From Bacillus sp. AFS059628 (lineage in GTDB: Bacteria > Bacillota > Bacilli > Bacillales > Bacillaceae_G): a stretch of DNA of 44,989 nt. Below are positions 16,912 through 25,208 of this stretch, piece by piece. The notes under the pieces were generated by a model. It was not told the DNA's origin. It made no database searches and saw only the letters and a list, made by a program, of their open reading frames with translations. Both the position numbers and the translations under genes were made by a program. Location of the stretch: NCBI RefSeq assembly GCF_002571225.1, contig NZ_NVEC01000047.1, positions 1 to 44,989 on the forward strand, given 5' to 3'. Every line of letters begins with the position of its first letter. Position 1 is the stretch's first letter.

Positions 16912-17476
16912 GAATTATCACCTCCCTATAACTATTATTTTCTCAATTAGTTTTTGTATTAAGGAAGAAATAGAACAGAACCATCACACATTCAGGTCAC
17001 TGATTATATAAATCTGTGGGGTGATTTCTTATGTCTAATAAAATGGAATTGACCATCGATCTTCGCTTGTTGTCGAGAACTACTTGAAATACAGGATGTT
17101 TGTTCAAACATTTTTAAAAACAGTACATTTTTTTATAAACGGTTAAACTTTATTCAAAACTATACGACTTTATTTCAAAGTAACACCCACCGAACTTGGC
17201 ATCGTCTGCTAAAAACTTATAGAGTTGACCAGTAGATGCCTTCGTCGTCATCAATACCTCTCCAAGCCATGTAGATCCGTCCTGCTACATTTGTGAGTGC
17301 CGGCCCTGTCGCTTCGCTTCCACGTCCAGCCAGAATTAACCGAATCGCCAGGATGTAGAGCGAATATGCGAACATTATTACCTTAAAGAGTTAGCAAGGC
17401 TAACGAAAATAACGAGGATAAAAACAATGTGTAATTACAATATAAAATAAAAATTTAGGATTAGGAGTAAGTAATA
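16912..17476. other. Gene-poor stretch with gene fragments
   Basis: At 17030 a good ribosome binding site (GGGGTGATTTCTT) leads into ATG but only 18 codons (MSNKMELTIDLRLLSRTT), a possible truncated gene start. At 17217-17350 there is the tail of a propeller protein on the minus strand, listed separately. Nothing else is supported. Confidence 0.5.
17217..17350 (-). pseudogene. C-terminal fragment of a beta-propeller protein
   Basis: One minus-strand frame reads SEATGPALTNVAGRIYMAWR followed by GIDDDEGIYWSTL and TAA at 17217. The pattern GPAL....GR-Y-AW-G...D-GIYWS is that of a propeller-blade repeat found in secreted Bacillus proteins and lectins. No start codon, ribosome binding site or earlier blades are present, so it is a leftover of a larger gene. 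GC content is higher than the flanks. Confidence 0.6.
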
Positions 17477-17656
17477 ATGCAAAAGTATATGCTTACAGTA
17501 ATTATGTTATTTTACTTTATTAGTGATATTTCAATATTAATGGAATTTTTTACAGACAGAACTAATGGTAGAAATCGTAATGGGAATGTTACCCCCTTTA
17601 ACAGGGTAAAGGTCGTTGGTTCGAACCCAATCGGGGGTCATTATCACAAGCCCTAG
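17477..17656 (+). CDS. Small hydrophobic peptide whose frame runs through a tRNA relic, 59 aa
   Basis: ATG 17477 has AGGAG 9 nt upstream. The first 25 residues (MQKYMLTVIMLFYFISDISI...) form a membrane segment. The last part reads VKVVGSNPIGG, which is simply translation of the tRNA-like 3' half at about 17600-17640. The gene start is convincing, but its end has probably been replaced by the tRNA remnant when an element inserted. Alternatively the whole frame is chance. Confidence 0.3.
   Translation: MQKYMLTVIMLFYFISDISILMEFFTDRTNGRNRNGNVTPFNRVKVVGSNPIGGHYHKP
17595..17640 (+). tRNA. 3' half of a tRNA-like sequence (remnant, possible att site)
   Basis: GTTGG-TTCGAAC-CCAAT (17615-17631) is a complete T arm with the invariant TTCGAAC loop, followed by an acceptor-type 3' strand CGGGGGTCA. 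Upstream, ACCC...GGGT around CTTTAAC looks like an anticodon arm. No matching 5' acceptor strand (TGACCCC) or intact D arm is present, so this is not a functional tRNA. A preserved tRNA 3' end is the usual footprint of site-specific integration. Confidence 0.5.
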
Positions 17657-17680
17657 AAACCACTTGTGTTTCAAGGGCTT
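17648..17680. terminator. Terminator-like hairpin behind the tRNA relic
   Basis: AAGCCCT (17648-17654) pairs with AGGGCTT (17674-17680), extended by GAAAC/GTTTC, with a following TTTCTC. It could end transcription from either side. Confidence 0.65.
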
Positions 17681-17793
17681 TCTCATTATAACAAGTTATT
17701 GGATTTTTATTGATATAGTTGAATTAGGGGTTATTTGGGAATTAACTCTATCCTATTAGAGTGTATTAAAACGACTTGAATTTTTAATATTTT

Positions 17794-19110
17794 TTATTTC
17801 GGAATGCTTTGTTCGAAACGGAATAGATTCTCGGGATCGTACATTCGTTTGACCTTCTTCAGCCTAGCGAAGTTTTCTCCAAAATATGCAATAGGCCAAT
17901 CAGGGATGTTTGAATCGCAGTAGTCGCGATATGCGCCGTGGGTATAGAGGAGCATAGATTCACGGAATTTCTCGATCCATCGGATATTTTTATCCGCTTC
18001 AGCATCCTCCGACCAGTACGATAGGTATTGTATCACGAACAAGGCTTTGCGGTGTACGAATGGCGTTTCGTCGGTGGGCACTTCGCTAATTGAACCACCA
18101 TAGGCGTCAAATGCGACCACATTAGTTGGGCCAGGGGCGGCTTGCAAGTTACGGATTAATACGCCCAGTGCCTCATCTGACAGAGGTTCGTAGGCATAGG
18201 CGGAAGAATTTTTAAATTTTTCTTGCTTTACCGGTAGTGCCGCAAACCGGCGAGCAACTTCAATCCAAGTAGTGGAGTGGAATTCACAAGTCTTGGGCCG
18301 AGTCGCCTCTTGCAAAGGGCGCATAATCTGCTTGAGCTCTTGTTCCGAGCCGACAAATACGCCGTTGGAACGGAGCCTGCCCTTCGCAGTAAGTGATAGA
18401 AGGGATGTCAGACGGGCATCGACATGGGGAGCCCACGCCTGCCAATAACGCACCACTTTTTCGAGATCAGAAAAGTCCCATGTCATTCTGTAACGAGCGA
18501 CATTCTTGATCGGATGCACACGAAAGGTAAAGGATGTAATCACACCAAAGCTACCGTCTCCCCCACCACGGCAAGCCCAAAACAGGTTACTGTGCTGACC
18601 CTCATTGGCATAGATGATCTTGCCTTTCGCTGTAACTATTTCCAATCCGAGTACATTATCACAGGTCATTCCCATAAGCCTGGACAACAACCCGTATCCT
18701 CCTCCAAGCGTTAATCCAGATATACCAACCGACCGACAAGTCCCGCCTGGGATGGTCACTCTTTGCTTCCAAAGTGCTTCATACAAATCCATCAAACGGA
18801 ACCCCGCGCCAACCTGCGCCGTACCGACATCTCTATTGATTTCCAACCGTAGCAGCCCACTAACATCAATGACGAGACCGCCGTCGACGTTGGAAAATGC
18901 TTCATAGCTATGTCCGCCGCCGCGCACGCGAAAAGGAATCTGTTGCTTGCGTGCCCATAAGATCGCGTTGACAACATCCTGTACGACCTCACAGTAAACA
19001 ATCACTTTGGGGAATTTGTTAAAACGGCCGTTGTAATTGAATCTTGCCTCGTCATAGCCGCCTTCTCCTTGCAGGATTACACGCCCGGTTAGCCCTTCTG
19101 TCCTTACCAT
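17794..19110 (-). CDS. BBE-like FAD-linked oxidase, 438 aa
   Basis: A berberine-bridge-enzyme-type flavoprotein with a PCMH FAD-binding domain (residues about 30-210) and a C-terminal BBE segment. The FAD attachment site is RVRGGGHSYEAFS, with His67 expected to carry the 8-alpha link. TIPGGTCRSVGISG carries Cys125 at the position of the second, 6-S-cysteinyl link, so a bicovalent flavin is predicted. LGGGYGLLSR and CRGGGDGSFGVI are further FAD contacts. The C-terminus (YFGENFARLKKVKRMYDPEN followed by LFRFEQSIPK) has the Tyr-x-N-x3-L signature of the family. Such enzymes oxidise sugars or secondary metabolites and make hydrogen peroxide. ATG 19110 has AAAGGAGG upstream. There is no signal peptide. 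It stands alone, with higher GC than the surrounding DNA, and is likely acquired. Confidence 0.9.
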   Translation of the reverse strand: MVRTEGLTGRVILQGEGGYDEARFNYNGRFNKFPKVIVYCEVVQDVVNAILWARKQQIPFRVRGGGHSYEAFSNVDGGLVIDVSGLLRLEINRDVGTAQVGAGFRLMDLYEALWKQRVTIPGGTCRSVGISGLTLGGGYGLLSRLMGMTCDNVLGLEIVTAKGKIIYANEGQHSNLFWACRGGGDGSFGVITSFTFRVHPIKNVARYRMTWDFSDLEKVVRYWQAWAPHVDARLTSLLSLTAKGRLRSNGVFVGSEQELKQIMRPLQEATRPKTCEFHSTTWIEVARRFAALPVKQEKFKNSSAYAYEPLSDEALGVLIRNLQAAPGPTNVVAFDAYGGSISEVPTDETPFVHRKALFVIQYLSYWSEDAEADKNIRWIEKFRESMLLYTHGAYRDYCDSNIPDWPIAYFGENFARLKKVKRMYDPENLFRFEQSIPK

Positions 19111-19788
19111 GAGACAATGCCTCCTTTAAAATGTAAGATACCGAGAGTTTTTATATTATCCATATGCAAAACAAGAAGACATAGAACTGATGGACGAATG
19201 GATTGATTTTTGTAAAAAAAGTGCAGTGACGCTTCATCCAAGTAGGAAGTTCCATATGAATTTATCTAATTATAATTAGTTCGTGACCAAGATGTGACCA
19301 ATATTAAGCAAAGTGAGAAGCATTAAGTCCCCTCCCATTGGTAAGGAAAAGGTTATTGAAGTAACAGGAGGATAGTTTAACTAAGGGAGGATAGAAAGGG
19401 AACAACATTTATGACTAATAAGACAGACAATTAGAAGAGGTGGTTTATAAAAAAATGAATGAGCTTCGTCTACTTGAGTATTGCTTTTTTCCCCCTGAAC
19501 AGAAGTTAATTTTCTGATAGTTGAACAAGGTCATTTTCTTAATTTTTGTTTACTTGCTTATTAGTTTCGGTGTATAAGGTAGAACAACCCAAAATAACAG
19601 CAAATAAAAATGAATTGAGTCACAGAGCTCGAGCGTTCTAACTTTAAGGCTTAACTTCCTTAAGATTCATTCAAGAAGGAAAGATAATATTCAAAAAGAA
19701 AAGTGCCCTAATTACCTTTTGATAGAGAATTACAACAACTTAAAAATAGTAATGCTATTGCAAATGGTCCACTCACAAACATAAAATA
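19111..19788. other. Gene-free stretch, 0.68 kb
   Basis: Only tiny frames are present. Two have ribosome-binding-like sequences but stop after 7 codons (ATG about 19411) and 20 codons (ATG about 19455, MNELRLLEYCFF...). They look like decayed gene starts. No repeats or RNA genes are recognised. Confidence 0.5.
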
Positions 19789-20970
19789 TCAGGGACAGTA
19801 CTGTTCCCAGTTTAAAGTGCATGGTGCACTACCGGCTGGCGCGATTTCCTGTCGATTCCATTGTCCTCCTTCATGCCAAGAGGCGTTTTGTATGGAACCG
19901 TCTTTTCCAATCCACCATATTTCCATGCTTCCTGGGATTCTTGAGACAGCTGTGATACTTCCATTGTAGGAAGCACTACCGGCTGGCGCGATTTCCTGTC
20001 GATTCCATTGTCCTCCTTCATACCAAGAGGCGTTTTGTATGGAACCGTCTTTTCCAATCCACCATATTTCCATGCTTCCTGGGATTCTTGACACAGCTGT
20101 GATACTTCCACTGCGGAAAGCACTACCGGCTGGGGCAATTTCCTGTCGATTCCATTGTCCGCCTCCATACCAATAGGCGTATTGTATGGAATCGTCCCAC
20201 CCAATCCACCATATTTCTATGCTCCCTGGAATTCTTGAAACGGCTGTGATACTTCTTCCAGAGTTTGAAGCACTAAGATCTGGGGCGAACTCCCACAAAT
20301 TCCATTGTCCTCCTTCATACCAATAGGCGTTTTGTATGGAACCACGTGGACCAATCCACCATATTTCTATGCTCCCTGGAATTCTTGAGACAGCTTTAAT
20401 ACCTGCATCTGGGGAAGCACTATCGACTGGTCCAATCTCTTGCTGAGTCCATCGTCCACCTTCATACCAAGAGGCATAGCGTATGGTACTTTGTACCCCA
20501 GTCCCTCTCCCAAGCCACCATATTTCCATACTCCCTGGGGTTCTTGACACAGCAGTAATAGCTCCTTGATTGGAAGCACTGCCAGCTGGGGCGATTTCCT
20601 GCCGGGTCCATCGTCCGCCTTCATACCAAGAGGCATTTTGTATGGAACCATCCTTCTTAATCCACCATATTTCCATGTTGCCAGGAAATCTTGACACAGC
20701 TGTGATACTTCCATGAATGGAAGCACTCTCAGCTGGGGCGATTTCCTGCCGGGTCCATCGTCTACCTTCATACCAAGAGGCGTTTTGTATGGAACCGTCT
20801 TTTCCAATCCACCATATTTCCATGCTCCCTGGGATTCTTGATAAAGCTGTGACACTTCCTAAGGGAAAATCGTATAAACCAGCATAAATAGGTTCTTCCG
20901 GTGAATTCCTTCCATTGAAAAAAATTGCCCCGTGTGTTCTATATAACGGAAAATAATTATAATAATACAT
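19789..20970 (-). CDS. Seven-repeat beta-propeller lectin-like protein, 393 aa
   Basis: After a 35-residue leader the protein consists of seven repeats of 45-52 residues, each a variant of SITAVSRIPGSMEIWWIGKD followed by GSIQNASWYEGGQW and EIAPAGSA. Repeat spacing and the W-W and ASWYEGG motifs are those of tectonin or fucolectin-type propellers, where each blade forms a sugar pocket with its neighbour. Seven blades close a ring. There is no classical signal peptide. Two adjacent blades at the C-terminus (about 19820-20100) are nearly identical at DNA level, a sign of recent unequal duplication. The gene stands alone; AGAAAGG precedes ATG 20970. Carbohydrate binding, perhaps to host glycans, is inferred from the fold; the ligand is unknown. 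Confidence 0.8.
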   Translation of the reverse strand: MYYYNYFPLYRTHGAIFFNGRNSPEEPIYAGLYDFPLGSVTALSRIPGSMEIWWIGKDGSIQNASWYEGRRWTRQEIAPAESASIHGSITAVSRFPGNMEIWWIKKDGSIQNASWYEGGRWTRQEIAPAGSASNQGAITAVSRTPGSMEIWWLGRGTGVQSTIRYASWYEGGRWTQQEIGPVDSASPDAGIKAVSRIPGSIEIWWIGPRGSIQNAYWYEGGQWNLWEFAPDLSASNSGRSITAVSRIPGSIEIWWIGWDDSIQYAYWYGGGQWNRQEIAPAGSAFRSGSITAVSRIPGSMEIWWIGKDGSIQNASWYEGGQWNRQEIAPAGSASYNGSITAVSRIPGSMEIWWIGKDGSIQNASWHEGGQWNRQEIAPAGSAPCTLNWEQYCP

Positions 20971-21354
20971 AAAATCAAACCTTTCTAAGGCGTTTAAAAC
21001 AATTTAATTAACTTTATCAAATTTTATTTCTTACTAGTATATTTTGATATACCCACTTTAGATGATTGTCTCTGCATAATTGGGTGAGTGTCTAAGATAC
21101 ATAGCTTCGGATTAAAATAATACCCAAAAAGAAGGAGTAGATAGTTGCGGTTATAATCCTTAACAAGGTTTATTTTTGGAGGCGTCTTGGTCAAATGAAG
21201 TTATTAACTAACCTTAAAAGACGATTTATTATTATCTCTCAATCAGATAATTAAGTAAAAAAACACCTAGCCTGTAATTTGACTAGGTGAATATCCCAAT
21301 AACGTCTTAATTAAGGAAATAAAGCGGTTGTTACAATAGAAACGCCTTATAAAC
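20971..21354. other. Intergenic stretch with a terminator
   Basis: No gene is seen. GTATAT-CAAA-ATATAC (21035-21060 region, minus strand) is a short inverted repeat upstream of the lectin gene that could be an operator. The terminator at 21258-21289 serves the YukJ-like gene. Confidence 0.5.
21258..21289 (-). terminator. Intrinsic terminator of the YukJ-like gene
   Basis: CACCTAG (21264-21270) and CTAGGTG (21283-21289) form a 7-bp stem followed on the minus strand by TTTTTTT. It lies 65 nt after the stop codon at 21355. Confidence 0.85.
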
Positions 21355-22203
21355 TTAACGTAAACATTCACCTGTAGAATTATCTGTTGTTAAGCATTGC
21401 GTAGCGAATCTTAAGAAAATAGCGGACCATTTATCTTCATGTTTAAAATGAATTATCAATGCTCCGTCTTGAAACACACCATTATCTTCTATCCACTCTT
21501 CTGTGCCAGTGTTCCCTTGATTCATATGAACATCATGCATCCCTTTAAGCCCGTTTCTGTTTAGAAACTCCAGTTTGATCCTTCTTTCTTCTTCATTTGA
21601 AATATTTCTTGGATATCTAAAATTTCTGGGTGTTCGTGGATATGCATCTCCAAAAAAATATATATCAGCATCGCTTTTTTGTGCCTTTCTAATTCGATCA
21701 TGTATGAACTCATTTAAATCATTGTATTCCCCTTGTTCACTATCTTTAGTTGTTGGCACTTCGACAAATAATTCATTTAAATTAGTTGGATGACTTAGAG
21801 TAAATATACTACTGCGAAGATAATCTAGTGCAATCCCACTTTCTTTTCTAGCTTGGCCATCAAAATCTAAAATAGTTAGACCATAGTCTATCTGCTTAAG
21901 GTTTTCTAAAGAAAAATTCATTGCATTTTGTGGTTGGAAGTCGTCTACAAAATAACAGTACAAATTACGTGTAAATCTATTATCTGTCGACGAAGACCTT
22001 ACATTAACTTTAATTTCTATTCCAAAGTCATCTTCTAATGCGCTTTTAACCTTAAAGCTGTAGTGAGGATTATCCTTTTCATCTCTTGTACATATAACTT
22101 GTCCTTCTAGCTTTTGATTTGGACCTTCTCGTGGAGTTTCACATCTAATTTCATCTATAGTACTACCTTTCCCCTTAAATACACCATATATCGGAAGTGA
22201 CAT
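21355..22203 (-). CDS. yukJ: YukJ-family (DUF2278) protein, 282 aa
   Basis: The N-terminus MSLPIYGVFKGKGSTIDEIR and the C-terminal block (LKGMHDVHMNQGNTGT, DNGVFQDGALIIHFKHEDKW, AIFLRFATQCLTTDNSTG) match the DUF2278/YukJ pattern of P-YGV-KG at the start and GIHD-HMNQGN...DNG--QDG-L--H at the end. The conserved His-Asp-His and Asp-Gly residues look like a metal or catalytic centre, but the family has no established reaction. I chose ATG 22203 with AAGGTGG 8 nt upstream; the GTG at 22215 overlaps it. There is no signal peptide. It has its own terminator and is probably monocistronic. It neighbours a trypsin-like protease and a lectin. Confidence 0.85.
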   Translation of the reverse strand: MSLPIYGVFKGKGSTIDEIRCETPREGPNQKLEGQVICTRDEKDNPHYSFKVKSALEDDFGIEIKVNVRSSSTDNRFTRNLYCYFVDDFQPQNAMNFSLENLKQIDYGLTILDFDGQARKESGIALDYLRSSIFTLSHPTNLNELFVEVPTTKDSEQGEYNDLNEFIHDRIRKAQKSDADIYFFGDAYPRTPRNFRYPRNISNEEERRIKLEFLNRNGLKGMHDVHMNQGNTGTEEWIEDNGVFQDGALIIHFKHEDKWSAIFLRFATQCLTTDNSTGECLR

Positions 22204-22373
22204 ATACCCATCCACCTTCTTTTCTTTAATAATATCTACTGTCCCATTCCGTAATTAATCTAATTTTATAAAATAATACATATTCTCCATTTAAGCTTTC
22301 ACACATACTCGTTATGATTTGTAAGAAGAAACTTAATTTCCTTAAATTTCCAATAATTATTTATGTTTCTAAG

Positions 22374-23378
22374 TTACGTGTGAACAGGAACCTCAGTAAA
22401 GAGTGCAATCCCGAGGGCCTCTTCAACATCACTAAAATGATTGGCGAAAGTTCTTGATCCATCTATAGTTCCACCAAACAATAATCCTATGACGCGATTT
22501 TGCTCATCGACAATGACTGAACCTGAGTCCCCTCGATCAGAAAATCTAGGATTTCTGGTAGTATCCGGTGCAATGGTAATTTGATTTGTTAATGTCACTA
22601 CACCAATACTATGTCCATAAGGAATTGAAACAGTACGATCAAGACCAGTTACAGTTCCAAAGGTCAATTTAGTCGTACGACCATGCTTACGAACAGCCGT
22701 GCCGAGAGCTGGCGAGGCTTTCCCTTTTACCTTACCAATATTTAGAATTTCTGATGATACTGACCTATTTTCAATAGTAGAAATAGCGGCATCAACTTGC
22801 TGGTTTTGACAGTTGAATTTATTACTAAGACATGCATTATCTAATTTTCCGATTAAATCATTTGAACATCTACCACCGTCAGGTCTACCTGGTTGTGTCA
22901 TTTCATCCCCTCGGGCAAATGAACTGTCAACGCACATGACGTGAAAATTACTTAATGCGTAAAACTTGTTATCTTCTTTCTGAACAATAGCTCCAAGTGT
23001 ACCAACATAGGTAACTTGATTGCCTTCTTCATTAGTAAAGGTTCTACACGGACCTACGCTAGTTCCACCGATTAAAGGTTCAAACCTGCCTGTTTCAACT
23101 TCAAGAACGGGTGTATCCACTGGAACCTCTAACACTTGTAATACTACCTCTTTCTCTTCAATAACATCTGTTTTTACCCCATCAATTGTTCGAGGAACTT
23201 CATCTTCTGGATTCACGTTTTCCTTCTTTTTTACAAATGTACGTATGGTAATCTCGTCAGTTCGCTTTCCCTCCACATATTTAAATCCTACATCGACACC
23301 TATGACATTGGGCTTGCTTAGTAGTACATTTTCGTTGGCTCTTTTAATATCTATAAGTTCTTTTACTTTTTGATCCAT
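22374..23378 (-). CDS. Trypsin-fold (S1-like) serine protease, 334 aa
   Basis: The catalytic triad is readable: His146 in ALSNFHVMCV, Asp196 in QQVDAAIS, and Ser285 in RGDSGSVIV. The oxyanion region (FSDRGDSGS...VIGLLFGG) and the spacing fit a chymotrypsin-like domain spanning about residues 100-325. The N-terminal 100 residues (NVIGVDVGFKYVEGKRTDEI..., EVPRTIDGVKTDVIE) resemble the prodomain-like region common in cytosolic members of this group. There is no signal peptide or transmembrane segment, so export by the Sec route is unlikely. ATG 23378 has AAGGAAGGAAT upstream. It stands alone between YukJ and a dead recombinase. The substrate is unknown. Confidence 0.88.
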   Translation of the reverse strand: MDQKVKELIDIKRANENVLLSKPNVIGVDVGFKYVEGKRTDEITIRTFVKKKENVNPEDEVPRTIDGVKTDVIEEKEVVLQVLEVPVDTPVLEVETGRFEPLIGGTSVGPCRTFTNEEGNQVTYVGTLGAIVQKEDNKFYALSNFHVMCVDSSFARGDEMTQPGRPDGGRCSNDLIGKLDNACLSNKFNCQNQQVDAAISTIENRSVSSEILNIGKVKGKASPALGTAVRKHGRTTKLTFGTVTGLDRTVSIPYGHSIGVVTLTNQITIAPDTTRNPRFSDRGDSGSVIVDEQNRVIGLLFGGTIDGSRTFANHFSDVEEALGIALFTEVPVHT

Positions 23379-23610
23379 ATAATTCCTTCCTTTGTAAGAA
23401 ATTTTAGAAAATACAACTTTATTAAGAGTAGTGAAATCTACCCATGCCTATCATTTGTTATACAACAAGGTAATATAAGTGCTAGTTCTTACCACAATGA
23501 TTAAGTATAAAAAATACAAGTAACAAAGAGAAGAAGCCCCCATTGTGAGGATTTTTCTATTTTATAAAATAATGAGGTGCGCAATTTTGACCAAAAAGGA
23601 GTATATAAAA

Positions 23611-23985
23611 ATGTCTCACACTGAGCTCATTGATGAATATTCTTTATATATGAGTGGATTGGGCCGAAAACAATCTACTATCACTACCTACCTTTATGAA
23701 CTTGCTCTATTTTTATAATGGCTAGAGAAACACCAGGATGTCTCATCTGAAAGCCTAAATTCATTAACTAGCAATGACATACAAAAATATTTAGATTCCC
23801 TTACAAGTAAATCTAAATATGCTGCTTCTTCTTTAAAACAAAAATACACATGTATTAAGAGCTTTCTAGGATTCTATAATGCTCCGATAGATATAAACAA
23901 AGAACCAGGATATTAAACGCCTATTATCAACTATGCGCAGCTTAGAAGGGCTTTCTGAATATCAAGCTAATGGAAGAAAATATAT
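23611..23985 (+). pseudogene. Tyrosine recombinase (XerC/D-like), N-terminal part only, broken
   Basis: ATG 23611 has AAAAAGGAG upstream. The reading starts MSHTELIDEYSLYMSGLGRK followed by QSTITTYLYELALFL, the SAM-like core-binding domain of phage integrases. It is cut by TAA at 23716, where W-L-E-K-H follows in the same frame, and continues (NDIQKYLDSLTSKSKYAASS, IKSFLGFYNAP) to TAA 23914. After a frameshift DIKRLLSTMRSLEGLSEYQ goes on to about 23993. The catalytic domain with R-H-R-Y is absent. The gene is therefore dead. It was probably the integrase or resolvase of a plasmid or integrated element. Confidence 0.75.
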
Positions 23986-23993
23986 CTTAAAAA

Positions 23994-24259
23994 AAGAAAT
24001 GTGAGTTCTAGACATAAGAGACTCTGACATTTTTCAAGTACAGTTAGTAGAAAAACAAGAGCAAAATTCTTGATGATAATAGGAAAATTTAAAAATTGAA
24101 CAAATAATCGCCCATAGGGATTGGTATGAGTCAGGTCTAATATTTTTTCTTCTATCTTCGTTATATAGGTAAAGACACAATTATATATAGACAATCTACA
24201 AGAACATAAACTTTCAAATACATTCTAAGTAATGAAGAATAAGATAAGGAGGGATAGGC
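23994..24259. other. Degraded intergenic DNA
   Basis: I see no gene. A 75-codon minus-strand frame at 23967-24194 overlaps the recombinase relic and has no ribosome binding site. Part of this DNA may be further decayed recombinase sequence. Confidence 0.4.
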
Positions 24260-24436
24260 TTGTTTTATCGTCAATACTCTATAAATCCATATTATTATCC
24301 TATAAATTCAAATCCTCGTCCTATGAGACCATATTATTATTTTTTTAATCCTTACCGTCCATGCCCCATAGCTCCTCCTCCCTGCCAATATTACAGGGAT
24401 GATGAAGGTTATTGTATATTATTGTGTCCAGAATAA
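24260..24436 (+). CDS. Tyr/Pro-rich small protein, spore-coat-like, 58 aa
   Basis: TTG 24260 is preceded by AAGGAGGG with 6 nt spacing, a strong ribosome binding site. The product starts MFYRQYSINPYYYPINSNPR, continues PMRPYYYFFNPYRPCP, and ends in a four-cysteine tail (IAPPPCQYY...GYCILLCPE). Composition (Tyr, Pro, Asn, Arg, terminal Cys) is like small cross-linkable spore-coat or exosporium proteins of Bacillus. It has no membrane segment and no neighbour in an operon. The role is inferred from composition only. Confidence 0.6.
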   Translation: MFYRQYSINPYYYPINSNPRPMRPYYYFFNPYRPCPIAPPPCQYYRDDEGYCILLCPE

Positions 24437-24564
24437 CTATAGGTGGCTTTAGCTTGATTATGTGCAATTACAATAAATTTGTTTAATTTTAAAATCCTGA
24501 TCATGCATTAAACCGTTCCAATTTTTGAACAATTTTCAAATTACTAAACAACAACGGGGAGGGA

Positions 24565-24702
24565 ATGACAACGATGGGTCTCTATTTTTATAATGGGACT
24601 AACGAAATGGTGCAGATTGTTTACGCTCACCCCGATCCCAACTGTGAAGGTAACATTAACAGGAAGGAGAGCGCGAAGAAGAACCAGGACAAGAAGAAGT
24701 AA
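24565..24702 (+). CDS. Unknown small protein, 45 aa
   Basis: ATG 24565, or the in-frame ATG 24574, follows GGGGAGGGA. The product is MTTMGLYFYNGTNEMVQIVY followed by AHPDPNCEGN and a Lys-rich tail (KESAKKNQDKKK). Codon use (GTT TAC GCT CAC CCC GAT CCC) is richer in GC than the surroundings, which suggests transfer. I do not recognise the family. Confidence 0.5.
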   Translation: MTTMGLYFYNGTNEMVQIVYAHPDPNCEGNINRKESAKKNQDKKK

Positions 24703-24728
24703 GCAAAAACTAAGAAAGGGAGCCGGCT

Positions 24729-24753
24729 CGGATAAATCCGCGGGATTTATCCG
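24729..24753 (+). terminator. GC-capped hairpin after the 45-aa gene
   Basis: CGGATAAATCC (24729-24739) pairs perfectly with GGATTTATCCG (24743-24753) around a 3-nt loop. There is no T-run, so it may be a structural or transcript-stabilising element rather than a classic terminator. Confidence 0.5.
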
Positions 24754-24848
24754 ACATGTCCTGATTTAACTCCCCAACTTCGTCGAAGGGATAAATCGAA
24801 CATGTCTGTGTTCCCGTTTTACCACTCTAATCCATAATCTCGATTTTT

Positions 24849-24932
24849 TTAACGAATCATCCGAAAGAATTCTCCTTCCTCGAGCATGTGAAGGGCGATA
24901 CCCCAACGGTAGGTGGGAGGTGAATTTCGGTT
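24849..24932 (+). repeat. Structured repeat related to 13092-13171
   Basis: The segment beginning TTAACGAATCATCCGAAAG keeps the same blocks as the copy at 13092 (AAAGAAT, TTCCTC, TGTGAAGG, GGTA). Here the closing stem is CCGAAA/TTTCGG and an inner CCTTC/GAAGG stem is possible. It lies just upstream of a TnpB tail and may be part of an IS200/IS605-type element. Confidence 0.55.
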
Positions 24933-24995
24933 TGGCATAGCCAAAAACTTTTGATAAACTAGCTATATGAAGTTCTTGGATAACTTGATATATGA

Positions 24996-25190
24996 GGTTG
25001 CAGGAAGAAAATAGAGTGTGAAAACCAAGCCATTCGATTCCTGCGTAAAATATCAACCATACCAAAAGAGCTTCCAAGCGTTGGACATCTAGGGGTGGAA
25101 CACCCCGAAGTAACGCTTAGGGAGACGAAAGGTTGCTTTCGTCGTGGAACTGAGAAGCTCCCACTTCAAGTTTTGCTAAGTGGCGAGTAG
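24996..25190 (+). pseudogene. tnpB: C-terminal tail of an IS200/IS605-type TnpB, relic
   Basis: The frame open from 24996 to TAG 25188-25190 reads FLRKISTIPKELPSVGHLGV, then EHPEVTLRETKGCFRRGTEK and LPLQVLLSGE. The GxEHPEVTL... ending is like the extreme C-terminus of TnpB proteins, which is followed by the element right end and the omega RNA. All catalytic (RuvC-like) parts are absent. No TnpA is seen. If correct, an IS605-like element was deleted down to its right end here. Confidence 0.45.
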
Positions 25191-25208
25191 TTCACTCATT
25201 GTATTATC

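Larger units (their letters stand above)
24703..24995. other. Intergenic stretch with two structured elements
   Basis: It contains the hairpin at 24729-24753 and a structured repeat at 24849-24932 that is related to 13092-13171. A minus-strand open frame across 24766-25077 is not convincing, because the opposite strand carries the TnpB tail. Confidence 0.5.

Noticed and set aside
17595-17640. Functional tRNA gene, even an ochre-reading one (loop CTTTAAC)
   Set aside because: The 5' acceptor strand and D arm are missing and the anticodon stem has a mismatch, so no working tRNA can form.
23967-24194. 75-codon minus-strand open frame
   Set aside because: It overlaps the recombinase relic on the other strand, lacks a ribosome binding site, and its hydrophobic translation is typical of antisense AT-rich DNA.
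24766-25077. 103-codon minus-strand open frame
   Set aside because: The opposite strand carries a TnpB-like tail and a structured repeat; the frame has no ribosome binding site.
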